A DNA stretch of 64,000 bases from Mauremys mutica (GCF_020497125.1 NC_059075.1:63569321-63633320); one strand, 5' to 3'. Positions 47,101-52,698 are shown, counted from the first letter of the stretch. The notes: generated by a model not told the origin, from the letters alone. Program-made: numbers and translations.

Positions 47101-50100
47101 CAATGATCTAATAGATCTTTTCCATCTCGCTCTTCTAACATCCTGTAATTTTAGAACATTCAAGATATTTTTCAGTAGTTGCACAAAAGAACCTTGGAAT
47201 ACAGTAATAGTGATTTTTGTCAGGTCTAGAAGAAAATCTTTTCATACAGTCACGAGTGAGTGAAATTTGCTCAAGAGAAAATGATCGTAAGAGTGGGCTT
47301 TGCATGTAAGTTAAGAGAACTATTGGGTTGATATTTGACTGTACTGTATGGCCCAAGGTCACATAATAAGTAGAAGTGCCAGAAATACAACTCTTCAATA
47401 GAACCCGTAGCCTCTTGTATTTTCATAAGTTTGAATTGAAAAATTTTGATTTATTTTTCCCTTCAGGCTATACTGGAGAACAATCTCCCCTCTGAAATTG
47501 CAAGCAAGATCAACCTGGTGGACCTTGCAGGCAGGTAATAATGAACTGAGGGGGAAAAGCTCTATTAAAATATTAACTGCTGTGTTCCATAAAATTGATG
47601 ATACTGATGATTTTAAAAAAGGAAATTACGTTTTAAAAAACTACATTAAGATAATGCAAAGTATGACCTCTGTATAGGAAAACAAGTAGGATATTGAGCA
47701 AAAGTTATCACTCTGTCATGTATCGTTTTGTTTTGGGAGTAGGGTTTCGCTGGACCGATATCCATTACGAGCAATGCATTCACCAAAACCTTATGCAATA
47801 ACGGTGAACTAAGACCAGTATTCTCCCCACTACCACACAGCACAGAAGGGAGTAAAAGAGGAAGTTACTCACCTTGTGCAGTAATGAGGGTTCTTCAAGA
47901 TGTGTGTCCCCCTGTGGGTGCTCCACGTCAGGTGTTGATGTGTGTCTGCACCGCAGATGGGAGATTTTTGGTAGCAGTGCTCGGTCGTAGTAGTAGTCTC
48001 GCAGTGCTGTTGGCACCTCATGTAGCATGCGCACGACCTCAACTGTCCTCGGCTGCAGACAGAGCTCCGTGGCACTGCTGCCTCTTTGTTTTATTCTCTA
48101 TAGAAATCACTAAATTAGTTGTAGTTTAGTAAGTCTCGTTTTCTTAGATACATACGCTTTCTCCCCCCCAATCCCCAAAATTCTTTAATTGTTCTCTTCC
48201 TCCCCCTTTTCCCTGTTGGGAAACTTCTATCGGCCGCGATGTCTGGCTCGCCCGACTTTAAACGCTGTGACTCTTGCTGTGAGGCAGTGCCAGTCTCTGA
48301 CAGCCACTCGTCATGTGTCTGTTGTTTGGGGGAGACTCCTATCCCTCAGAAGTGTGCTTGCTGTAATAATCTGAAAGCCAGGGCACAGCATGACAGAGAT
48401 CACTGCCTCAAGATGATTTTAATAGAAAAGTCCTTTCAGCCTACTCCTCAAGGACCAACACCAGCAGATGGTTCCCCAAGCAAAACCTCTGCTAATGGGA
48501 GTGCTCAGTCTTCCAAAACTTCCAGGAAGCAAGCCACTACTTCTGTCATAGGGACACTCAGAAAAAGAAGAGGTCCCCGGCGAGGTCGCTATCCTCGGTG
48601 ACTCAGTGCGAAACAGGGTTGCAGGATGCACTGAGGGAACAAGAAAGTATGTTCTATGTTCCTCCACCACTAGCCACTTGCAGCGCCATTGTTCTGTCTC
48701 TATCTCCGCTGAGCTCCGCATTTAAAAAGGGTACATGTGGACGTGGTGAGAGTGGAACTTTGAATTGCTGCCCTTTAAGAAGTAGCACAAGAGGAATGTA
48801 TTTTCTATAAAATGCTCAAAGCATATACTGTTTATTTCTGAGGGTTTAATTCCTCCGTTCTTGTACCTGAGGAGAACATGTTCTCACTCAGGCCCGCCCT
48901 GGCATGTGTTAAATATTAAGTATAGTCACACAGTTTGTATTTTTTTTCCTGATATGTGTCTTAGTGAAAGAGCTGATCCCAGTTATTGCAAAGATCGAAT
49001 TACAGAAGGTGCCAACATTAACAAGTCATTGGTTACTCTGGGAATTGTCATCTCCACCTTAGGTACGTGTAATAAAATGAATATTTTTTTAATTTTGGAA
49101 GATAGTTATGCACAATGACCCCTTGCTGTGTGCTGTATTTGAAAAGTGTGTTAGATTTAGAATACTGAGCTGAGGAGAACAGCTCTGTCGCCCCTTCATG
49201 TACTAATTTGACATTATAGAATGAAAATAGCCATCATTAGAAAAAATGTAGTGATATTTAAACTGATTTCTAAAAAAGCGTTTTTGAATAAACAATTGAT
49301 AATGGTTTAAATACGTTAATATCAGAGGACAGCCAGCAGGATAGTGTAAAATACAATACTAATGATATTTTTATTATCTTAGCCAATTAGGATGCAGAAT
49401 TGAGAGTAATAAAGACACACCAAATGCAGAAGACAAGAAATTACTATCTGAACCCATTGAAGATAATCCCTCTCAGAAAATGTCTATTGTATTACCTACA
49501 GCACAAAACTCTCAGATGTTCAGCAGCTGCCAGAGCATAAACAGCATAACTAGTGAAGGGGACAACCATGTGAGCAGTCACTCTCCAGGCAGTGTCAGCG
49601 GGACTAGGCGTCAGGCTTATATCCCGTACCGTGACTCCATCCTCACCTGGCTTCTGAAGGACAGTCTAGGGGGCAACTCCAAGACCATCATGATCGCCAG
49701 TGAGTTCAGCTTTCTGTTCACTTTATATGTGGTATGGCATACTGAAAAAGAAGCCACTACTGTGGGGTGAGGTCCATTGCATCATTTGGGCCCTAGTCCT
49801 GCAAAGATTTTCACCTATGCTTAATTTCATGCACAGGGAATAATCTCATTGAAGGAAGCCAGTGGAACTAAATTTAATCTTGAACATGTATCTTTCTAAG
49901 ATTGGGGCTTTGATCAGCACTATTATTAGGATGTGTTTATAAATTAAGGGGTTTTGAAAGTCATTCTCTGTGGACTTGAGATAAGTCCCTAAAGACATTT
50001 TAATTTTTTAATAAATTTACTCTTTTTATAAAAACAGTAATCTCTTTAAATCAGTTTTTGTTCTTCATTTAAAGCCATCTCTCCTGCCAGCTCCAGCTAC

Positions 50101-52698
50101 AATGAGACCATGAGTACTTTGAGATATGCCTCAAATGCCAAAAACATTATTAACAAGCCCCGGGTGAATGAGGTGAGACACTAACTTCTGATTTTATTTA
50201 ATTTTTATATATGTTTTAAATGTATTCAGCATATCCCCCCCAATAGAAAATCTGAATTTTATTTTAACGTCCTTTCTGAAGAGTTGTTTTGGAATAACTA
50301 TCTGAAGGAAAGTCGTTGTCTTCTTTTACTAGATTATTATTTTTAAGTATGATTAATAATCATCTCTGAATGTTTCAGGATGCAAATGTAAAACTGATTA
50401 GAGAACTACGAGAGGAAATAGATAGATTAAAAACTATGCTGATGAGCTTTGAACTGGTATGTATGAATTCTTATCTAAGTGAACCCTCAGTAATGCTTTC
50501 GCTAGCTATATAAACATAATTTTATATATTACACCTTTCTTTACATTTGTTGAATGGGACTGGGAGGGAATGAATTATTAATTCTTTGAGTGTCTTTATC
50601 ACTCAAAATAAATAAAGCTGCACCTCTGCCAGAAAGGCTACATTCTCTGGTATTGTTTCTTAATGACCCTTAAGCATAAGCTGTTAAGCAATTATTAGAA
50701 AGGGCTTCCTCTCTATCTCTAGGATGAATAGGCTGACTTGGCTACCCAGGCAGACCCCTACAGTGAAATATACATTCCATTATACAGTACAGGAGCACCA
50801 AGCTAGTAACAAAATCAGATACAATATTAATAATTAATAAAGAGCACCCCCACACTTGTCATCGTACTTTTCTAAGAAAGTGACTAATAAGCCTTGAGTA
50901 GTTTAGAGTTAGAATGTAGCCTGCACTCCCTGAGAGACCATGGGAATGGACTCTGAGACATAATATACAGCTAGCATTCTTTGTTTTCCTTCATATTTCC
51001 TGCTTTATTTGGACCAGCTGTGAGCTTTAGCACATTTGTGTCACTACTCCTCTTGCAAGTAGAGGGCAAGACTACACTAGCCCTGAGCTTCTCCACACAG
51101 AGATGTGGTAGTGCAAAAGCAGTATCATACAAGCAGTAAGTAACTAGAAGGTGTTTCCTGAGTAAATTTGGAGGGTAAAATCAAATGTCTACCTAGATTA
51201 CCTTTACTTCTCTTGCTTCACGTCTCTGAAATCAGAGTGTTTGACAAAACTTGCCTGCCTGAGTTGTGAGTAAGAAAACACAGAGATGTCTGTAATATTT
51301 GTTTGTACAGAGGAATTCTAGCCCTTCTTGGAGTGATGACAGAGATGGAAATCTGACAGAATTGGTTCTTCAGAATGAAATGAAGGTGGGTATATTTTAT
51401 TAGTCTCCCCTCACACACACTTTGATAGGGACACTGACACATTTTTTAAACAACAGTGAAAATGTTCCCATATTAATGCTTTCATGCCTGCTGGTGGAAT
51501 ATTCATATTTTTCAGCAACAGTCTTTCATAAAACTTCCATTCTACTGAATGGCAGGTATAGTGCATTCAATTCACAACAAGCATTTAAAATGTCCTTAAT
51601 AGTGCATGATATATTTTCCATACCTGTGTAACCTGGCCATTTTAGAGTTTTCTGTAGCACCCATCACTGTAGTAAGAATGTGCTTCTCAGGTAAATTAGA
51701 TGTATGAGTTGAGGTACCAAGTGGACTTCAAGGAGAGTTTTCTACCCTTCTCTCTGAAGTGGTTAGGAAGACAGAAACAATGAAAACTGAGAATTTTGTT
51801 GTCTGGGGCTGGGAAGGAGAGGGGTCACACCCTCTCTCCCCTGCCGTGGCCTCCCCGAACCTGGGGCTGGGAAGGAGGGGGGTCTCAGCTTGGAAGGAGG
51901 GCCATCTTTCCCCAGCAGCCCTGGAGTTGGGGAAAGTCACCTCTTTCGCTGGCCACCGCAGCCCTGCACATCCCAAATTCCCTCCCCCACCTCCTATTCT
52001 CACCCCATTGCCACCTACCCCCTATTCCTCCCAAGGCGGCCACCTCACCGTACATGTACATCTTCTTCAGGGTCCAAGTGGCTCCACTAATTAGATGGGT
52101 GGCCCTTCATTCTCTTGTGTGCACCTGCCCAGGCGCGCACCTTAGAGGGAATTATCCGCGGACCACCTGAATGGAGCTTGCAGACCACTGGTGGTCCACG
52201 GACCACAGTTTGAGAACCTCTGAGCTAAGTCCCAACTTCCCCTTGGAGTGGTGCAATGTGCACCTGCATTTTTGCACATGTGAAATACATTGCAGGTGCA
52301 ATTCTAATTGCGTGTCTAGTTATGTGCTTTTCACCTAGAATTGGAAGTACCCAGGTTTGCACCTACAATTCAGTGGAAGATAGAAATTTTGCAAGAGTAA
52401 ATTGCATCTGCAAAAGGGAAGCTGTCCTTTTGGGTAAAAAATGATTTTTTGAGATATACCTAACTTGCTGTGTAAATAAAATCTTTAGTGTTAACTTCCT
52501 TTTCTGACCTTCCTTAAGATTGAACAGCTGACCAAAGACTGGAGCGATAAGTGGACTGACAGGAAAGTCATAATGGAAGAATACAGTGTGGACATCAACA
52601 AAGAAAAAGCTGGAGTGACAATAGATTCCAATTTACCTCATTTAATGGCAGTGAATGATGATATCCTCAGTACTGGAGTTGTGCTTTATCATCTCAGG
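20029..52698 (+). CDS. STARD9: STARD9 (KIF16A) kinesin-3-type motor region, 13 exons, partial gene
   Basis: This span holds the exons for most of a kinesin motor domain, its neck and the start of an FHA domain. Joined, the 13 exons are 1263 nt (421 codons) with no stop, and every intron is GT-AG with agreeing phases. Visible motifs in order: P-loop [21 protein letters not shown], switch I SSRSHAIF, switch II DLAG|SER across a junction, [28 protein letters not shown], neck [23 protein letters not shown], and STGVVLYHL at the FHA entry. STARD9 rather than its paralogue KIF16B is indicated by [24 protein letters not shown] and LTKDWSDKW. In mammals STARD9 is a centrosomal kinesin with a C-terminal START lipid-binding domain that keeps pericentriolar material cohesive at spindle poles (known family role). 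The first motor exons and everything after the FHA entry are not seen here. Individual exons are listed separately. Confidence 0.93.
20146..20884. other. STARD9 intron, no feature except an old repeat-like stretch
   Basis: 20210-20300 (aagcatgttttactagggat and cacatgcttaagtacatagc) resembles an old amniote interspersed repeat. Nothing else recognised. Confidence 0.35.
20885..21021. mobile_element. Short non-autonomous hAT derivative
   Basis: Starts cagtggttctcaacctactt and ends gtctgagaatcactg, imperfect inverted repeats of the CAGTGGTTCTCAAC type. The interior gggccacat...gggctgca is the usual core. The flanking 8-mers (ctctaaag / caaaagag) do not match, so the target duplication is eroded or absent. 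Confidence 0.65.
21022..21959. other. STARD9 intron, nothing recognised
   Basis: AT-rich intronic DNA without an exon or repeat end I can support. Confidence 0.4.
21968..22187. mobile_element. Non-autonomous hAT element with near-perfect 8-bp target duplication
   Basis: 220 bp. Left end CAGGGGTTCTCAAACTGGGG; right end ...AAAACCCCTG. Flanking 8-mers CTTTAAAT (21960-21967) and CTTTAAGT (22188-22195) match at 7 of 8. No coding capacity. Confidence 0.8.
22245..23041. mobile_element. 0.8-kb terminal-inverted-repeat element with CAGCGCTG octamer arrays
   Basis: Inverted ends: tgagggtatggctacactta at the left, inverse of ...gtgtagccaagccctaa at the right, with about 40 bp of similarity reaching TGCAGCGCTGGTAG. 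About twelve copies of the palindrome CAGCGCTG cluster at both ends (about five within 22270-22390, seven within 22833-23014). The middle (22440-22800) is unrelated and carries no transposase. Flanking TGA / TAA could be an eroded 3-bp T-N-A target duplication. Confidence 0.75.
23256..23288 (+). CDS. STARD9: STARD9 motor micro-exon [11 protein letters not shown]
   Basis: A 33-nt exon, phase 0 to 0, acceptor tatttaaag, donor gtattt. It encodes [11 protein letters not shown], the conserved link after the P-loop helix of kinesin-3 motors. It is too short to show up as an open frame by itself and is recognised by homology, splice sites and frame agreement with both neighbours. Confidence 0.92.
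23386..23447 (+). CDS. STARD9: STARD9 motor exon [20 protein letters not shown]
   Basis: 62 nt, starts in phase 0 and ends two bases into a codon. Acceptor tttgtgcag, donor gtagga. Encodes [20 protein letters not shown], matching the family segment G(I/L)F..........SC.(I/V).VSF. It lies only 97 bp after the micro-exon. Confidence 0.93.
23448..24142. other. STARD9 intron, nothing recognised
   Basis: AT-rich intronic DNA; no exon or repeat end. Confidence 0.4.
24143..24255 (+). CDS. STARD9: STARD9 motor exon [13 protein letters not shown]
   Basis: 113 nt; the first base completes a Ser codon with the previous exon. Acceptor gcttttcttcag, donor gtgaga. Encodes [20 protein letters not shown] and then [14 protein letters not shown]. 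The KQS.QKK stretch and PYVQG match STARD9 more closely than KIF16B. Ends in phase 1. Confidence 0.95.
24256..25179. other. Start of the 13.5-kb STARD9 intron
   Basis: No repeat end recognised before the provirus. A pyrimidine-rich tract lies at 24900-25025. Confidence 0.4.
25180..25605 (-). repeat. Provirus 3' LTR
   Basis: 426 bp with the same termini and signals as the 5' LTR. On its inner side (25606 onward) the minus strand has a short purine run AAATGGAGGAA directly before TGTTGAG, a plausible polypurine tract. Confidence 0.93.
25658..26626 (-). pseudogene. Provirus env relic, short and interrupted by one stop
   Basis: A signal-peptide-like N-terminus (hydrophobic run at residues 6-21) is followed by a CWVC motif, the SU isomerase-type motif of gamma-type envelopes, and several N-glycosylation sites (NRS, NMT, NLT, NQT, NGT). 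A single in-frame TAA at 26171-26173 separates this from a downstream part with [16 protein letters not shown], a hydrophobic membrane anchor ([18 protein letters not shown]) and a short tail. The total of about 320 codons is roughly half the usual length. I see no furin site, fusion peptide or CX6CC motif, so the SU/TM boundary seems deleted. Not functional as present. Confidence 0.8.
26623..27759 (-). pseudogene. Provirus integrase, largely open
   Basis: 378-residue open frame with a zinc-binding region (HHDKGGHYG ... CSTCQ) and the D,D-35-E catalytic core: [22 protein letters not shown] and [14 protein letters not shown]. The C-terminal domain ends [19 protein letters not shown] and the tail IRLKLTRKK. 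It is the best-preserved proviral frame, but it no longer connects in frame to the upstream pol parts. Its TGA overlaps the env ATG by four bases (ATGA). Confidence 0.9.
27840..28598 (-). pseudogene. Provirus RNase H relic, C-terminal half deleted
   Basis: Connection sequence ([20 protein letters not shown]) leads to an RNase H with [18 protein letters not shown] and [10 protein letters not shown], i.e. the first three acidic motifs. After KYAF the sequence jumps (near 27838) into the segment before integrase, so the last catalytic Asp region and the RNase H-integrase junction are gone. Confidence 0.85.
28448..29404 (-). pseudogene. Provirus reverse transcriptase relic
   Basis: After the homopolymer break the RT continues in the next frame with [15 protein letters not shown] (palm Asp). 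A deletion and frame change near 29083 follow, and then in a third frame come [11 protein letters not shown] (catalytic YVDD) and thumb/connection sequence [20 protein letters not shown]. The frame changes again at a nine-base C run (plus-strand G run 28521-28529). The catalytic Asp residues remain, but no single frame spans the enzyme. Confidence 0.87.
29322..29880 (-). pseudogene. Provirus protease relic and start of RT
   Basis: On the minus strand the catalytic DTGA of a retroviral aspartic protease lies at 29829-29840. Further on is [12 protein letters not shown], the conserved C-terminal protease helix of gammaretroviruses. The same frame then enters the N-terminal RT linker ([11 protein letters not shown]) and goes out of frame at a nine-base C run (plus-strand G run 29405-29413). 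Confidence 0.85.
30094..30215. repeat. 61-bp tandem duplication in the proviral nucleocapsid
   Basis: Two adjacent 61-bp copies (30094-30154, 30155-30215) differ at about two bases. Because 61 is not a multiple of three, the duplication itself throws gag out of frame. Confidence 0.88.
30099..30893 (-). pseudogene. Provirus gag relic: matrix and nucleocapsid without capsid
   Basis: 264-residue frame starting MGQGTS (Gly2 available for myristoylation), with a matrix-like domain to about residue 110. A short Pro/Gln-rich and Lys/Glu-rich linker follows ([16 protein letters not shown]), then an Arg-Gly tract ([17 protein letters not shown]) and one zinc knuckle [13 protein letters not shown]. 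Gammaretroviral Gag is normally around 500 residues; a capsid domain with a major homology region is not visible, so it was probably deleted. The frame is cut by a 61-bp tandem duplication in the knuckle (30094-30154 / 30155-30215). A second knuckle copy ending HFKREC continues in another frame to a TGA at 29939. Confidence 0.82.
31046..31063 (-). other. Primer binding site, tRNA-Pro type
   Basis: The minus strand reads TGGGGGCTCGTCCGGGAT three bases inside the 5' LTR. This 18-mer equals the tRNA-Pro primer site of murine leukaemia-type gammaretroviruses, which supports the class. Confidence 0.92.
31067..31492 (-). repeat. Provirus 5' LTR
   Basis: 426 bp, TG...CA on the minus strand. A TATAAA box (31252-31257) and AATAAA signal (31229-31234) lie close together on the minus strand, so R is short. 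Base-for-base the same as 25180-25605 as far as I can read. Confidence 0.93.
31493..32052. other. STARD9 intron after the provirus
   Basis: Starts with the CAGG target duplication (31493-31496). No further feature recognised. Confidence 0.45.
32053..32290 (+). repeat. MIR-like CORE SINE
   Basis: Contains atttactgatagtgaaactg then agaggttaagtgacttgccc and ccagtgacagag, the MIR/CORE-SINE 3' half shared across amniotes. Diverged. Confidence 0.65.
32710..32885. mobile_element. 176-bp non-autonomous hAT element
   Basis: Ends CAGTGCTTCTCAAGCT and ACTTTGAGAAGCACTG are inverted repeats. Flanking 8-mers CTATAAAC (32702-32709) and CTTTAGAC (32886-32893) match at 6 of 8, a diverged target duplication. 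The interior has paired ggaccggtgcc / ggcactggtcc and cgcggaccgg / ccgcggacc stretches. Confidence 0.8.
32894..34105. other. STARD9 intron, nothing recognised
   Basis: A short GT-rich stretch at 33615-33700. The 3' part (33990-34075) resembles the old repeat seen near 17190-17275. CCATG (34101-34105) is the left target duplication of the next element. Confidence 0.4.
34106..34528 (-). mobile_element. Probable solo LTR with 5-bp target duplication
   Basis: 423 bp beginning TGTCACAGTG and ending CCTTCCACA, so it has TG...CA termini. A perfect 5-bp repeat CCATG flanks it (34101-34105 and 34529-34533), as expected for an LTR retrotransposon. Polyadenylation-type signals occur on both strands: AATAAA on + at 34168-34173, and TTTATT around 34212, which is AATAAA on minus. 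The minus-strand signal sits about three quarters along, so minus orientation is preferred. No internal coding region remains; a different family from the provirus (no LTR similarity seen). Confidence 0.72.
34534..36472. other. STARD9 intron, nothing recognised
   Basis: About 1.9 kb of AT-rich DNA without recognisable repeat ends or exons. Confidence 0.45.
36473..36749. mobile_element. 277-bp miniature inverted-repeat element (CTAAGGGCT ends)
   Basis: Terminal inverted repeats of 25 bp match at 24 positions (ctaagggctagtctacactg at the left). The interior has its own paired stretches (gggagagctctccc; cagcgctg copies). No transposase. The outermost CTAA / TTAG are themselves inverted, so the target duplication cannot be separated from the terminus. 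Confidence 0.8.
37178..37491. mobile_element. Miniature inverted-repeat element (GTCTACACACA ends)
   Basis: Left end aaggattgtctacacacaaa pairs with right end tgtgtgtgtagaccaggtc. A second internal inverted repeat, 37261-37292 against about 37345-37377 (gatgcagttatattggtata and inverse), makes the whole a foldback. No coding capacity. Confidence 0.65.
37538..37695. repeat. 79-bp tandem duplication next to a STARD9 acceptor
   Basis: Copy 1 is 37538-37616 and copy 2 is 37617-37695, differing at one base (agagact / agaaact). Copy 2 ends 15 bp before the exon at 37711 and includes tgtctctttcacttt, part of the pyrimidine tract, so that tract is doubled. Confidence 0.92.
37711..37780 (+). CDS. STARD9: STARD9 motor exon [20 protein letters not shown]
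   Basis: 70 nt after a 13.5-kb intron carrying the provirus. Acceptor cctctgacag, donor gtattt. Completes the Gly codon from the previous exon, then reads [19 protein letters not shown] and IANR. Fifteen bases upstream is the end of a 79-bp tandem duplication. Ends in phase 2. Confidence 0.93.
37781..39422. other. STARD9 intron before the DIRS element
   Basis: AT-rich. A (GTTT)n run lies near 38808-38827. No exon or repeat terminus recognised. Confidence 0.4.
39423..39625 (+). repeat. DIRS left inverted terminal repeat
   Basis: Begins gttcttcttcgagtgattgt. Shared with the right repeat in inverse orientation, e.g. agggtaatatataca at the right and tgtatatattaccct at the left. Confidence 0.85.
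39755..41934 (+). pseudogene. DIRS gag relic
   Basis: The N-terminal part has Cys-rich spacing [21 protein letters not shown] then [14 protein letters not shown] (39823-40029), the Zn-type gag start of vertebrate DIRS elements. A long, frame-shifted Pro/Thr/Ser-rich middle follows. The C-terminal part 41548-41934 is open for 128 residues with [20 protein letters not shown] and [20 protein letters not shown], the conserved DIRS gag C-terminus. Multiple stops in between: not translatable as one protein. Confidence 0.75.
42360..43000 (+). pseudogene. DIRS RT/RNase H relic with a large internal deletion
   Basis: Starts like the 3390-4050 copy ([20 protein letters not shown] in shifted frames, then [15 protein letters not shown]). 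Near 42550 it jumps into the downstream segment [20 protein letters not shown]. The RT palm with the YxDD motif and most of RNase H are missing. The rest carries several frame changes. Confidence 0.65.
43214..43855 (+). CDS. DIRS tyrosine recombinase, open C-terminal 213 residues
   Basis: Open frame for the catalytic half of a tyrosine recombinase (lambda-integrase family), which inserts the circular DNA intermediate of DIRS elements. [13 protein letters not shown] at residues 21-33 holds the first catalytic Arg, [13 protein letters not shown] has the HxxR pair (His155, Arg158), and [13 protein letters not shown] gives the later His and the nucleophilic Tyr191. The DNA-binding N-terminal half lies upstream in broken frames (a frameshift near 43270), so an active protein from this copy is unlikely. 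Similar code, more decayed, is at 45118-45770. Confidence 0.8.
   Translation: MSPWPLVPPLPFLEGGVRGAITLARRVSELRALTSKPPYMVFRKDKVQLRPLPKFLPKVVSQFHMGQDICLLVFFPKSHTSPGHRSVHTLDVRRALAFYIERTKSFCKSTQFFIAIAERMKDLPLSLQGILSWTTDCIRTCYELAKVPAPAIMAHSTRTLASSAAFLAQVPIQEICKAATWSSVHTFTAHYAVNQQARDDAAVGRAVLQSIVP
43898..43985. repeat. DIRS internal complementary region
   Basis: Two adjoining pieces: 43898-43930 (aatggacgtgaacaatcact and onward) is the inverse of the left extremity, and 43935-43975 (ggttacttacctcttgtaat and onward) pairs with or repeats the right extremity. Together they would let linear ends align on a circular intermediate. Confidence 0.75.
44010..44231 (-). repeat. DIRS right inverted terminal repeat
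   Basis: Inverse of the left repeat with moderate divergence; ends gttccgagaggtaagtaac. Confidence 0.83.
44232..44690. other. AT-rich spacer in a STARD9 intron
   Basis: Very A-rich, no feature recognised. Confidence 0.4.
44697..44925. repeat. Foldback repeat, family copy 2
   Basis: Starts gtgtagttgtagccatgctg and carries gacaaggtgaatgaggtaat ... ctgttggtgatagagacaag. The inverse arm (ccaataaaagatttttacct through cacccatcttgtc) closes it. Same family as 14332-14476 and 55210-55390, more diverged. Confidence 0.65.
45118..46175 (+). mobile_element. DIRS fragment 2: recombinase end, complementary region and right terminus
   Basis: 45160-45770 matches the recombinase ([37 protein letters not shown]-like HSTRPQ region) with stops and shifts. 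45826-45935 is the internal complementary region (ggaatacagatagggaccat, with tggtccctatctgtattcca inverse). The right terminus ends near 46175 (acacatcttgaagaactcca). A 5'-truncated copy of a different DIRS subfamily from 39423-44231. Confidence 0.72.
46176..46489. other. STARD9 intron end, nothing recognised
   Basis: Ends in the pyrimidine tract gaactttttttgtgcacttt before the next exon. Confidence 0.4.
46490..46562 (+). CDS. STARD9: STARD9 motor exon with switch I (SSRSH)
   Basis: 73 nt; first base completes an Arg codon. Acceptor ttttttatgtag, donor gttagc. Encodes [20 protein letters not shown] then QYTQ. SSRSH is the switch I motif that senses the nucleotide gamma-phosphate. The exon follows three DIRS-derived blocks in the intron. 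Ends in phase 0. Confidence 0.95.
46563..47466. other. STARD9 intron, nothing recognised
   Basis: 0.9 kb of AT-rich intron without recognised repeats. Confidence 0.45.
47467..47534 (+). CDS. STARD9: STARD9 motor exon with first half of switch II
   Basis: 68 nt, phase 0 start. Acceptor ttcccttcag, donor gtaata. Encodes [20 protein letters not shown] and AG; the DLAGSE switch II motif is split across the next intron, as in other kinesin-3 genes. Confidence 0.95.
47856..48640 (+). mobile_element. DIRS fragment 3: left terminus and gag start
   Basis: Begins with a DIRS-type end (ggaagttactcaccttgtgc, then gggttcttcaagatgtgtgt), close to the terminal sequence of fragment 2, and runs into the gag start at 48238. 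No polymerase or recombinase follows; the copy breaks off by about 48640. Confidence 0.7.
48238..48600 (+). CDS. DIRS gag N-terminal domain, 120 residues open
   Basis: Open frame with Cys pairs CDSCC ... CVCCLGE ... [10 protein letters not shown], then [14 protein letters not shown], the same Zn-type module as in the larger element (CLWCLGE...CKICKAF). A basic tail [13 protein letters not shown] ends it. Probably a truncated remnant; the stop is at the element's broken edge. Confidence 0.65.
48641..48964. other. STARD9 intron end, nothing recognised
   Basis: Short intronic stretch to the acceptor tgtgtcttag. Confidence 0.4.
48965..49062 (+). CDS. STARD9: STARD9 motor exon [13 protein letters not shown]...NINKSL
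   Basis: 98 nt; first base completes Ser of DLAGSE. Acceptor gatatgtgtcttag, donor gtacgt. Encodes [20 protein letters not shown] then [22 protein letters not shown] is a STARD9 signature. Ends in phase 1. Confidence 0.95.
49063..49390. other. STARD9 intron, nothing recognised
   Basis: AT-rich; ends at the candidate upstream acceptor discussed for 49391-49501. Confidence 0.4.
49391..49501 (+). other. STARD9: Possible alternative 5' extension of the STARD9 loop exon
   Basis: An upstream AG (49389-49390) would extend the next exon by 111 nt, exactly 37 codons, with no stop and the same reading frame. The added sequence reads [20 protein letters not shown] and onward, hydrophilic and coding-like. 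The tract before the AG is only moderately pyrimidine-rich, and the intervening AG at 49382 would give an immediate stop. Use of the site is inference. Confidence 0.35.
49502..49699 (+). CDS. STARD9: STARD9 motor exon with loop insert and [11 protein letters not shown]
   Basis: 198 nt using the acceptor attacctacag; donor gtgagt. The first two bases complete an Ala codon to give [12 protein letters not shown], agreeing with the known STARD9 junction. A Ser-rich, variable loop follows, then [20 protein letters not shown] and SKTIMIA. A second acceptor at 49390 (caattag) would add 111 nt that stay open in the same frame. Ends in phase 1. Confidence 0.93.
49700..50074. other. STARD9 intron, nothing recognised
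   Basis: Short intron; 49790-49850 looks like the same old repeat type as 17190-17275. Confidence 0.4.
50075..50172 (+). CDS. STARD9: STARD9 motor exon [20 protein letters not shown]
   Basis: 98 nt; first two bases complete a Thr codon. Acceptor cttcatttaaag, donor gtgaga. Encodes [20 protein letters not shown] and [12 protein letters not shown], i.e. the last motor helix and the neck linker start. Ends in phase 0. Confidence 0.95.
50379..50456 (+). CDS. STARD9: STARD9 neck exon [20 protein letters not shown]
   Basis: 78 nt, phase 0 both ends. Acceptor aatgtttcag, donor gtatgt. Encodes [20 protein letters not shown] plus LMSFEL, a charged heptad-like helix: the neck coiled coil that controls kinesin-3 dimerisation. 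Confidence 0.95.
50457..51310. other. STARD9 intron, nothing recognised
   Basis: 0.85 kb without recognised repeats. Confidence 0.4.
51311..51385 (+). CDS. STARD9: STARD9 neck exon [20 protein letters not shown]
   Basis: 75 nt, phase 0 both ends. Acceptor gtttgtacag, donor gtgggt. Encodes [20 protein letters not shown] and QNEMK. A few residues longer in the acidic stretch than the mammalian form as I remember it. Confidence 0.9.
51386..51789. other. STARD9 intron, nothing recognised
   Basis: AT-rich intronic DNA from the donor at 51386 to the start of the GC-rich hAT-related block. No exon, repeat end or target duplication recognised. Confidence 0.4.
51790..52222. mobile_element. hAT-derived GC-rich repeat, right end only
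   Basis: The right end ggaccacagtttgagaacct(ctg) is the inverse of CAGAGGTTCTCAAACTGTGG, the hAT end type seen elsewhere here. The upstream 400 bp is GC-rich with repeated ctggggctgggaaggag. I could not find the left terminus or an 8-bp duplication of agctaagt (52223-52230), so the left boundary is approximate. Confidence 0.55.
52519..52698 (+). CDS. STARD9: STARD9 exon leading into the FHA domain
   Basis: 180 nt, phase 0 both ends. Acceptor gaccttccttaag, donor gtgaga. Encodes [20 protein letters not shown], continues [19 protein letters not shown], and ends [14 protein letters not shown], the first strand of the FHA domain. The next exon (family pattern EG.T.IGR) was not found in 52699-64000, so that intron is at least about 11 kb. 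Confidence 0.93.
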
